This document shows positions 25,688-30,400 of a DNA stretch of 31,464 bases, one piece after another; within the stretch, counting starts at the first letter, position 1, and each line of letters opens with the position of its first letter. A program made the translations under genes and the position numbers. The stretch is from positions 1-31,464 of IMG/VR virus record IMGVR_UViG_3300033142_001362; one strand, 5' to 3'. A model generated the notes under the pieces. The model did no database searches, was not told the DNA's origin, and saw nothing but the letters and a program-made list of their open reading frames with translations. The DNA is from a virus.

Positions 25688-25927
25688 ATGAAAAACAAAA
25701 CAGCAATATTAATTTCATCTATTGTTTTGTCAGTAGCAACTCTGTCACCAGCTGTCATGGCTCACAGATCAAAGAATGTCGATAAGAAGGAAACAATCAC
25801 CGCCACAGAACTAGTCAATGAGATAAAACTGAATGACCGAGAAAAAAAAGAATCCCGTGAAGCCGACCCAATACAACCCGTTGAAGGTGCGGTCTCACAA
25901 CACCGCTATGTACAGTTCCGACCATAA
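25688..25927 (+). CDS. Small exported protein 1
   Basis: A 79-aa protein with a clear Sec signal peptide: Lys at residues 2 and 4, a hydrophobic core ILISSIVLSVATLSPAV, and VMA/H as a likely cleavage site after residue 25. The mature part is about 54 aa, highly charged (KKE, EKKESREAD) and without cysteine. Transcribed opposite to terL and starting only 169 bp from it. AGAGG lies 12 nt before the ATG, an unusually long spacing, so translation may be weak. Localisation should be periplasmic. Function unknown; small exported phage proteins include superinfection-exclusion factors, but no homology is visible. Confidence 0.7.
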   Translation: MKNKTAILISSIVLSVATLSPAVMAHRSKNVDKKETITATELVNEIKLNDREKKESREADPIQPVEGAVSQHRYVQFRP

Positions 25928-25942
25928 ACAGGAGAATTTAAA

Positions 25943-26230
25943 ATGAATAAAACATTAATAGTCGGAGCAGCCTTAACACTATTAGTTAGCACATCGGTTC
26001 CAGCGGACAATTGGACATCTCAATGGGAGCCAACAGACGACTGGATAAGGATAGATAAGGGGGTGTTCCTGCAATTAGCTGGATGGAGAGAACAATGCAC
26101 ACAAAACTGTTATCCCGTCTTCCATACTCACCACAGGGAGGAAGTTGGTTTCTTTATCAATATAAAAACAAAGGAGTTGGCTAGTGTTAAAGAGGACAAT
26201 GATCCATCAATAAGGTTCTTATCACAGTAA
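25943..26230 (+). CDS. Small exported protein 2 (Cys/His-containing)
   Basis: A 95-aa protein with a signal peptide (hydrophobic residues 5-19, cleavage probably VPA/D after residue 21). The mature part has Cys52-x3-Cys56 and His61-x-His63-His64, a pattern that could form a disulfide or a metal site in the periplasm; this is inference. A strong GGAG ribosome-binding site lies 6-7 nt before ATG 25943. It follows the previous exported-protein gene by 15 bp, so the two are an operon. A long hairpin (26244-26282) follows its stop. Confidence 0.7.
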   Translation: MNKTLIVGAALTLLVSTSVPADNWTSQWEPTDDWIRIDKGVFLQLAGWREQCTQNCYPVFHTHHREEVGFFINIKTKELASVKEDNDPSIRFLSQ

Positions 26231-26243
26231 CGTAAACTCGTCA

Positions 26244-26282
26244 CTCTCCCAGTCATGATCATTAAAACTTCATGACTGAGAG
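26244..26282 (+). other. Long stem-loop after the exported-protein genes
   Basis: CTCTC-CC-AGTCATGA pairs with TCATGACT-GAGAG around an 11-nt loop, with a CC bulge on the left arm. It directly follows the stop at 26230 and may end transcription or protect the 3' end, but there is no following T-tract. Confidence 0.5.
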
Positions 26283-26358
26283 ATTAATTAACGCTTACTG
26301 CCTTTATCTAAAAAAAGAGAGACAAAAAACTGCGTTTGGTTTTTCCTAAAAAATGATA

Positions 26359-26408
26359 GGGGAAGCTAAGAGGGTTTCTGGGGTTAAGGGGGGTTTGGGG
26401 GGTACCCC
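26359..26408 (+). other. G-quadruplex-type G-run cluster
   Basis: Five G runs of 4, 3, 4, 6 and 6 bases (26359-26362, 26372-26374, 26380-26383, 26388-26393, 26397-26402) with loops of 3-9 nt. The last four fit the canonical G3+N1-7 pattern. The cluster ends in the palindrome GGGGTACCCC (26399-26408). Confidence 0.6.
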
Positions 26409-26907
26409 TCCAATAGTAGACCACTAGCATTGCCTTTGATCTAAGCAAACATATAGTTTGCGTTTCCTTCTACCGTCAGTGGTAGCTACAGAGTTAATCA
26501 GATCCAGGCCTATTGGTGTTATCTACGAAGCAGGTTACGGAATTTTTATATTCACAGATAAACGCATCTCTAGTCCGTTTGGTCTCCTGTCATACAGGCT
26601 CATTAGCTTTTATTTACTTATTATCTACACATTGATACAACTATATTAATTAACATCTGGTTATTCTTTTTTATTGTCGTGTGAGTGAGTAAGCAGAATA
26701 TGCCATGCCAGTACTTACCAGCTAATTAATAACTAAAAACATAAATAGACAGATAATAGGCGCTACAGGAATAAATTAATTACTAGTATCAGGACAATAA
26801 AAAAACACAGTAAATGGATAGTCATACATTTTAGCCTATTCCATAATATTGTATAAAGAATACAATTATAAAATGAATACCAATGGATGCAGCACCTAAG
26901 TAAGTAA

Positions 26908-27378
26908 TCATATATTTTCTCCAGTTAGTTGGGATATTCTTAATTGTGTTCGTTTAATCTCTGCCCTTATGTCTATCCGGTTTCTGTCTGTTTGTTTGTT
27001 CGTGTCAGGTTTATTCTTTCCGGCATATTCTATTAATAAACTCGCGCATTTAGCTCTTATGGCTGGAGCCGTATCTTCGTCTGCCGTTATTTGATATAAG
27101 ACACTGTACCCCAGTGTAGCGCCATCCATTATTCGCTGATTCAATCGCGCTTCTATTTTATGCTGGAGCCTTCTATGTATCTCACCGGCTCGCTGTCTGG
27201 AAGTATCGCAGTCAACTCCTGCGGCTTTCGCGGCTTTCTCTAACGCCTTTGTTTTATTGCTGGGGTTATCTAAATAAATACTTATGTAGTGTTCGTCTAA
27301 ACTCCCCGCGCTGATTCTTTTTTGTTTTTCTGCGGGGATCAATTCACCAGTTATCACGTCATCGTCTGTAGTGTTCAT
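26908..27378 (-). CDS. Probable terminase small subunit
   Basis: A 156-aa protein from ATG 27378. The alternative GTG 27417 adds 13 residues but has no better ribosome-binding site. Residues ~35-75 (DNPSNKTKALEKAAKAAGVD ... RQRAGEIHRRL) look like the helix-turn-helix of small terminases, a central helical part (IMDGATLGYSVLYQI) suits oligomerisation, and the Lys/Arg-rich C-terminus may contact the large subunit. It is transcribed in the same direction as terL. No competing small-subunit candidate exists in the window. Its promoter would share the 27379-27483 region with the plus-strand early promoter. Moderately sure of the function. Confidence 0.65.
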   Translation of the reverse strand: MNTTDDDVITGELIPAEKQKRISAGSLDEHYISIYLDNPSNKTKALEKAAKAAGVDCDTSRQRAGEIHRRLQHKIEARLNQRIMDGATLGYSVLYQITADEDTAPAIRAKCASLLIEYAGKNKPDTNKQTDRNRIDIRAEIKRTQLRISQLTGENI

Positions 27379-27425
27379 AATGTTTTTTTTCGTCACAAAA
27401 TAAGCGCAATTAATCACATATTGTG

Positions 27426-27454
27426 TTGTGTTACATGTACACTTTTGTTATAAT
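27426..27454 (+). promoter_or_regulatory. Early operon promoter with palindromic operator candidate
   Basis: TATAAT at 27449-27454 with TG one base upstream (extended -10), and TTGTGT at 27426-27431 as a weak -35 with a 17-bp spacer. Transcription would start near 27461. GTG-T-TACATGTA-CAC (27428-27442), nearly palindromic, overlaps the spacer and could be an operator. The start site rules out ATG 27460 and supports ATG 27484 for the first gene. Confidence 0.7.
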
Positions 27455-27469
27455 AAATTATGTTAAACA

Positions 27470-27477
27470 AAGAGGCT
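27470..27477 (+). promoter_or_regulatory. AAGAGGCT ribosome-binding motif, copy 1
   Basis: The first copy lacks the ATTC extension and stands before ATG 27484. Its AGAGG core is 7-8 nt from the start. Confidence 0.6.
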
Positions 27478-27483
27478 AAAAAC

Positions 27484-27687
27484 ATGAAATCAATACTTCC
27501 AATAGTTACTTTTCCGCAAGGTTACGAGACAGAATGCGAAGGCATTCTTCTATTCATTGACGCCAATCACTATGCACATATTTTGCACCTAGACGACATG
27601 ACGATTTATGTCGGTGGTGAATGGCAAGTAAAAGAAACAAATGATAGCTGCCCTGTCGAATACATCGACATAAAGGCCGCCGCTTAA
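27484..27687 (+). CDS. Small acidic early protein
   Basis: A 67-aa, soluble, clearly acidic protein (about 12 Asp/Glu against few Lys) with no membrane segment. ATG 27484 was chosen from the motif AAGAGGCT 7 nt upstream and from the promoter position, which would place the earlier ATG 27460 at the transcript's first base. It is the first gene of the early operon, next to the ArdA-like gene. Acidic character is typical of DNA-mimic inhibitors, but nothing else supports that role here. Function unknown. Confidence 0.6.
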   Translation: MKSILPIVTFPQGYETECEGILLFIDANHYAHILHLDDMTIYVGGEWQVKETNDSCPVEYIDIKAAA

Positions 27688-27722
27688 CGAGTATTTTTAT
27701 TTTTTATTAACCGAGTTAAATC

Positions 27723-27734
27723 AAGAGGCTATTC
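27723..27734 (+). promoter_or_regulatory. AAGAGGCTATTC motif, copy 2
   Basis: A full-length copy before ATG 27737 of the ardA-like reading frame. The AGAGG to ATG spacing is 8 nt. Confidence 0.65.
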
Positions 27735-27736
27735 TT

Positions 27737-28169
27737 ATGGACACTCAAATATATATTGCAGATCTTGCCGCATATAACGCCGGTCGTCTTCGTGGACGCT
27801 GGATAGATGCAAACCAGACACCAGACGAATTAAGCGGCGCAGTTAAAAGTATGCTGCTTGAATCATGACACTGATGGAATAGACGTGGAAGAATACACCA
27901 GTCTTGAGACAGTATCAGAACTTGCAGAACAGTTAGCCAACAATGGCGACGCTTATCAAGCGTATATAGAACTGGTTGGTTCTGAATATGCAACCGCTGA
28001 AGGTTTCGAGAATCAATATATGGGTGAAGCCGACTCAGAAGAAAGTTTTGCTTATCAATACGCGGATGATTGCGGAATGGAAACAAGCAATTATTTCAAC
28101 TGGGATCAATTCACCTATGAATTGTTCATGGATTATTCTTTCATCAACGGCCATGTTTTTTGTAGTTGA
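27737..28169 (+). pseudogene. ardA: ArdA-type antirestriction protein, frame-disrupted
   Basis: ArdA proteins mimic B-form DNA and inhibit type I restriction enzymes. The first frame (27737-27868, 43 codons) gives QIYIADLAAYNAGRLRGRWI, a clear ArdA N-terminus, and stops at TGA. Shifted +1, a second frame continues to 28169 with VEEYTSLETVSELAEQL, the EYATAEGFENQYMGE motif and the typical YFNWDQFTYELFMDYSFINGHVF C-terminus. The join falls where ArdA usually has about ten more residues (the EEWAIHDY region; here only HD remains). The total of about 144 residues is shorter than the family's ~160-170. A deletion of roughly 29-31 bp that breaks the frame is the simplest reading. A programmed +1 shift at TCA-TGA-C is possible. 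The second frame offers only a TTG (27858) for independent initiation. Confidence 0.8.
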
Positions 28170-28213
28170 TCAATTTAAGCCGGTTATTTTTTAGCCGGTT
28201 TATGTGGATCAAC
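28165..28213 (+). other. Compound hairpin at the end of the ardA-like gene
   Basis: The outer stem GTTGATC/GATCAAC (28165-28171, 28207-28213) encloses an inner 11-bp stem TAAGCCGGTTA/TAGCCGGTTTA (28176-28186, 28192-28202) with a T5 loop. It overlaps the ardA stop and ends 4 nt before the next AAGAGGCTATTC motif. No T-tract follows, so it may mark a processing site or a partial terminator. Confidence 0.6.
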
Positions 28214-28217
28214 TAGA

Positions 28218-28230
28218 AAGAGGCTATTCC
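28218..28230 (+). promoter_or_regulatory. AAGAGGCTATTCC motif, copy 3
   Basis: A full-length copy 1 nt before ATG 28232 (AGAGG core 8 nt from the start), just downstream of the compound hairpin. Confidence 0.65.
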
Positions 28231-28231
28231 A

Positions 28232-28546
28232 ATGAGTTATAAAACCGAGTTCCCCGATTTTGATTATATTCCCTTGCTGGCGTTTCATGAAGGCTGGTAT
28301 GACACCAGCTGGCACAATGACACCTGCCCTTCATTTGAGCGGTTAACATTAGATCAATTCACAATAAAAGTGTTTTTTGACTACAAAAATATAAAAAAAA
28401 GAGAAGTAGACAGTGGTGAAAAGTTCTACGTTGCTCTTTATGACAAAGACAATGATTTTATAAAAGATCTTTTATTAACAGATTATGAAAATGAACTTCG
28501 TCTATTTTTAATTTCGATTGAATACACACGGAGCGCAGACTTATGA
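28232..28546 (+). CDS. Acidic early protein, unknown
   Basis: A 104-aa soluble protein, rich in Asp/Glu and aromatic residues (FPDFDYIPLLAFHEGWYDTSW). No known domain was recognised. The ATG has the AGAGG core 8 nt before it and a full copy of the operon motif. The stop overlaps the next ATG (ATGA, 28543-28546), so the two downstream genes are coupled to it. It follows the ardA-like gene in the same transcript. By context it could be an anti-defence or host-takeover protein, but this is inference. Confidence 0.6.
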   Translation: MSYKTEFPDFDYIPLLAFHEGWYDTSWHNDTCPSFERLTLDQFTIKVFFDYKNIKKREVDSGEKFYVALYDKDNDFIKDLLLTDYENELRLFLISIEYTRSADL

Positions 28547-28770
28547 ATATTTACGATCTTATTTATAACAGCTACGAGATAAATACCAAAGACTGCGATG
28601 AGGACGCAACCAATTACGCCAGAGGCACAGTGTTTAGTGAATATTCACTAAATAACGAAACAATCGGAATCTACAGACACGTCGATTCTGTTAATGGTGT
28701 TGATATCTATTACGACATCGCAGCTGATTACTATTTTTTCTCACCGACTGAAGAGGCTATTCAATCATGA
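28543..28770 (+). CDS. Small acidic early protein, Tyr-rich
   Basis: A 75-aa protein with a strongly acidic composition and many tyrosines (YDLIYNSYEI, DIYYDIAADYYFF). Its ATG is within the ATGA of the preceding gene and its TGA overlaps the next ATG (28767-28770), making three coupled genes. The weak ribosome-binding site (GGAG about 12 nt away) fits reinitiation. No domain recognised; the charge pattern again resembles DNA-mimic proteins without proving it. Confidence 0.6.
   Translation: MNIYDLIYNSYEINTKDCDEDATNYARGTVFSEYSLNNETIGIYRHVDSVNGVDIYYDIAADYYFFSPTEEAIQS
28751..28762 (+). promoter_or_regulatory. AAGAGGCTATTC motif, copy 4
   Basis: Lies inside the end of the preceding coding region (it encodes EEAIQ there) and still keeps the full motif before ATG 28767. 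Keeping it in overlapping coding sequence argues for function. Confidence 0.7.
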
Positions 28771-29087
28771 AAATGAAACCATTAAAAAAATCCCAGCGTA
28801 AACTATGGACACCTGAAAACAATAGAGAGCTAGTTGACCTTTATAATAAAATGTTAGCTCTTCAGCTGTCCGACACTAAATACTCAAAAGCGCCCCTTGT
28901 CCGTGCATTAGCCACGACTCAAGGTAGATCAAAAGGCTCTATTGAGTGCAAGCTAATGAATGTGTCAGCTATCCGTCAAAATCTGTTACAACTTCCGATA
29001 GTAAAAGGCTATAAGGCCTTAGATAATTACAATCATGACTTAGCTGAAATGATATGCAATGATAACAATGTAGAATACGAACGTTAA
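28767..29087 (+). CDS. Stand-alone domain resembling the N-terminus of restriction endonucleases
   Basis: A 106-aa basic protein. The pattern LWTPENNRELVDLYNKMLALQL (14-34), YSKAPLVRAL (39-48), GRSKGSIECKLMNVSAI (53-69) and LPIVKGYKALDNYNHDLAEMI (76-96) closely follows the module that precedes HNH or other nuclease domains in some restriction-type enzymes (recalled pattern: YSK ... RSxGSIExKxxNxSAV ... GYKPLxNYQ). No nuclease domain follows, so it is a stand-alone copy. It could bind DNA or compete with host defence enzymes; that is an inference. It is the last gene before the operon terminator and is coupled by ATGA to its neighbour. Confidence 0.55.
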   Translation: MKMKPLKKSQRKLWTPENNRELVDLYNKMLALQLSDTKYSKAPLVRALATTQGRSKGSIECKLMNVSAIRQNLLQLPIVKGYKALDNYNHDLAEMICNDNNVEYER

Positions 29088-29092
29088 ACAAT

Positions 29093-29132
29093 AGCCGAAA
29101 CGCCGTCATACGGTGCTTTCGGCTTTTTTTTT
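29093..29132 (+). terminator. Rho-independent terminator of the early operon
   Basis: AGCCGAAA (29093-29100) pairs with TTTCGGCT (29117-29124), with an inner CCG/CGG hairpin, followed by an uninterrupted T9 tract (29124-29132). It also starts with AATAGCC (29090-29096), complementary to the GGCTATT of the repeated ribosome-binding motif. Confidence 0.9.
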
Positions 29133-29196
29133 GATCTTTTTTGTGTTTTTTTTGAAAGAAATAGAAAATTGCGAAGCTGGTGACACCTAAAAAGCA

Positions 29197-29226
29197 TTAA
29201 CCAGACTAGGCAAAATTGAATATAAT
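29197..29226 (+). promoter_or_regulatory. Promoter for the HTH regulator leader
   Basis: Perfect TATAAT at 29221-29226 with TTAACC at 29197-29202 as a -35, 18-bp spacer. The transcript would start near 29233 and run through the hairpin and mini-ORFs before GTG 29354. Confidence 0.6.
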
Positions 29227-29261
29227 AAAAACCAGGTTATCTGTCATTTAATGTCAGGCAT

Positions 29262-29286
29262 AAAAAAAGGCTGGTTTCCCAGCCTT
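29262..29286 (-). terminator. Terminator on the minus strand
   Basis: Read on the minus strand AAGGCTGG-GAAA-CCAGCCTT is followed by TTTTT, giving an 8-bp stem with a GNRA tetraloop and U-tract. It faces transcription coming from the right-hand minus operon (29641-31439) and lies downstream of the plus-strand HTH gene, which it would cover as antisense. Confidence 0.75.
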
Positions 29287-29300
29287 GATCCCCCAAGACA

Positions 29301-29313
29301 AAGAGGCTATTCC
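29301..29313 (+). promoter_or_regulatory. AAGAGGCTATTCC motif, copy 5
   Basis: In the loop of the CCCCCAA/TTGGGGG stem, one base before a TTG start. Confidence 0.65.
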
Positions 29314-29342
29314 TTGAAACATTGGGGGTGATGATTCTAACA

Positions 29343-29350
29343 AAGAGGCT
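29343..29350 (+). promoter_or_regulatory. AAGAGGCT motif, copy 6
   Basis: Shortened copy ending in GCGGTG: the AGAGG core is 5 nt from GTG 29354 and supplies its ribosome-binding site. Confidence 0.6.
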
Positions 29351-29353
29351 GCG

Positions 29354-29572
29354 GTGAAACAAACTAATAAAACAAATATTGAGTTGCTTGAGATCAAGGA
29401 AGACAATGAATTGACTCAAGCGGATATTGCAGACATGTTGAGCATCTCAGTAAATACGGTAAAGAGTTATCTGTGTAACCCAGAATCAAGCAGGTATAGG
29501 GATTTTCCCCAGTCAAACCTGAAGCATTTAAAAATGGTAGTACAGTATGAATTGTGGCAAAAAGACAACTAG
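29354..29572 (+). CDS. HTH transcriptional regulator (Cro/XRE-like)
   Basis: A 72-aa protein with a helix-turn-helix at residues 20-42 (LTQADIADMLSISVNTVKSYL), in which the TQADIADML and SVNTVKSYL helices match the usual first and recognition helices. GTG 29354 has AGAGG 5 nt upstream. A promoter and structured leader stand before it, and convergent minus-strand transcription could pass over it. It may repress the early operon by binding the palindromic site at 27428-27442, but no such site was seen beside its own promoter. No ligand-binding domain is present. Confidence 0.75.
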   Translation: MKQTNKTNIELLEIKEDNELTQADIADMLSISVNTVKSYLCNPESSRYRDFPQSNLKHLKMVVQYELWQKDN

Positions 29573-29600
29573 CTTACAGATATCATAACAAATAAATTGC

Positions 29601-29627
29601 ATAAAGCGACAACTATTGTCGTTTTAT
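29601..29627. terminator. Intergenic hairpin between convergent genes
   Basis: ATAAAGCGACAA pairs with TTGTCGTTTTAT (12-bp stem, one G-T pair, CTA loop). It sits between the HTH gene (ends 29572) and the minus-strand gene (ends 29641), and could terminate both directions. T-tracts on either side are short and interrupted. Confidence 0.5.
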
Positions 29628-29640
29628 GTCGTATTACTTT

Positions 29641-30105
29641 TTAGCTCAATTTATTCTTAATTGAGTGCAGCGCGCTCTCTTCGTATGCATTCATAATCTC
29701 AAACAGTCTTTTGTATTTATCCTTCCAGATCCTTGACCAGACTGATGGGTGAACACCAATAGCTTTAGCCCTACTCCTGTCATTAAATATTCTTGTTCCA
29801 GTATATTCACTGATGGAAAGATGAACCAGACAAGGTAATCTACGCCTTTTCCATTTTCCTTTCTGCGCCTCTTCTTTAATTCTATCAATCAATAAATCTC
29901 TTAGCTTTTCATAACCAGACTGGTCATCAGAGTATTTAATCAATACTAGGTGATAACCAATTCCATTAATGGATGCACAAGCATGAGAAAGGTCGGCTGC
30001 ATTTACACCAGGTATTCCGCTCAACCTCATTGGCTGGCAAGATTGAGGGCTTAGTTTTGAGATTAACTCAGTCACCAGAATACTCCAAGAAGTGAGTGAC
30101 ATCAT
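29641..30105 (-). CDS. Possible late-gene regulator with C-terminal HTH
   Basis: Up to 154 aa. The C-terminal region (about 105-140, DRSRAKAIGVHPSVWSRIWKDKYKRLFEIM) reads as a helix-turn-helix with SVWSRIW as recognition helix. The central KGKWKRRRLPCLVHLSISEY segment is basic. This suggests a DNA- or RNA-polymerase-associated regulator such as a Q-type antiterminator; the resemblance is weak and inferred. ATG 30105 overlaps the upstream gene by 38 bp and has AAGG ahead of it. GTG 30075, with GGAG 7 nt upstream, is an equally good start and reduces the overlap to 8 bp. Last gene of the minus operon. Confidence 0.5.
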   Translation of the reverse strand: MMSLTSWSILVTELISKLSPQSCQPMRLSGIPGVNAADLSHACASINGIGYHLVLIKYSDDQSGYEKLRDLLIDRIKEEAQKGKWKRRRLPCLVHLSISEYTGTRIFNDRSRAKAIGVHPSVWSRIWKDKYKRLFEIMNAYEESALHSIKNKLS

Positions 30106-30313
30106 TTAATGCCTTGTTTCTGGTTGTTTCATCTGTCGCATTTTTTACATCAAACAACAAATCGAGTGCGTTAATAATAATAAGATGATGTCTTTTTTTT
30201 GAAAGGTAAGGAAATTTATAATATAAACTACGGATGTCCGTCGAAACGGAGAAAAAATCATCGGCCATGTAAATGGAGTCAGGGGGGTCGATATCAATAT
30301 CATGTCTTTTCAT
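30068..30313 (-). CDS. Hypothetical protein (81 aa)
   Basis: A small charged protein (DIDIDPPDSIYMADDFFSV, then SLYYKFPYLSKKRHHLIIINAL) with helices at both ends. The open frame continues upstream to a TTG at 30361, but that extension is the hairpin of the terminator of 30401-30787, so ATG 30313 is the more sensible start. Its stop overlaps the next gene's start region. No domain recognised. Low expression is expected because it follows a terminator, unless there is read-through or an unseen promoter. Confidence 0.5.
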   Translation of the reverse strand: MKRHDIDIDPPDSIYMADDFFSVSTDIRSLYYKFPYLSKKRHHLIIINALDLLFDVKNATDETTRNKALNDVTHFLEYSGD

Positions 30314-30320
30314 TTTTAAT

Positions 30321-30354
30321 AGAAAAAGGGGGGCAACTTTAATGTTGCCCCCCC
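30321..30354 (-). terminator. Strong terminator after the exported protein gene
   Basis: On the minus strand a perfect 10-bp stem GGGGGGCAAC/GTTGCCCCCC with a 6-nt loop is followed by TTTTTCT. It ends transcription of 30401-30787. A further 8-bp inverted repeat, CCTCGTCA/TGACGAGG (30353-30360, 30382-30389), lies immediately upstream. Confidence 0.9.
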
Positions 30355-30400
30355 TCGTCAATCACTAATTAATAAAGTGTCTGACGAGGTGCGTGACAAC

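Larger units (their letters stand above)
26231..26907. other. 677-bp gene-poor stretch between the terminase genes
   Basis: No reliable gene is seen here. It holds the hairpin at 26244-26282, the G-rich segment at 26359-26408, two small hairpins (GCAAAC/GTTTGC at 26445-26461 and CTACC/GGTAG at 26470-26485), and about 250 bp of AT-rich sequence. The density of structured elements in otherwise AT-rich DNA beside the small terminase gene makes a packaging or origin function possible but unproven. Confidence 0.4.
29290..29357 (+). promoter_or_regulatory. Structured leader with two nested mini-ORFs
   Basis: CCCCCAA (29290-29296) pairs with TTGGGGG (29322-29328), leaving the AAGAGGCTATTCC motif (29301-29313) in the loop. 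That motif precedes a 5-codon ORF at TTG 29314 (MKHWG, stop 29329-29331). The stop overlaps an 8-codon ORF from ATG 29331 (stop 29355-29357), and this overlaps GTG 29354 of the HTH gene. The chain of one-base and four-base overlaps suggests coupled translation or attenuation, though short ORFs arise by chance. Confidence 0.45.

Noticed and set aside
26445-26560. tRNA-like gene in the region with two small hairpins
   Set aside because: No acceptor-stem pairing or T-arm consensus could be fitted.
26458-26649. 63-aa open frame in the terminase intergenic region
   Set aside because: It starts with TTG and has no ribosome-binding site. Its start overlaps a hairpin and it has no recognisable composition or motif.
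30314-30361. TTG-started N-terminal extension of 30068-30313
   Set aside because: The added codons are the perfect hairpin and U-tract of a terminator.
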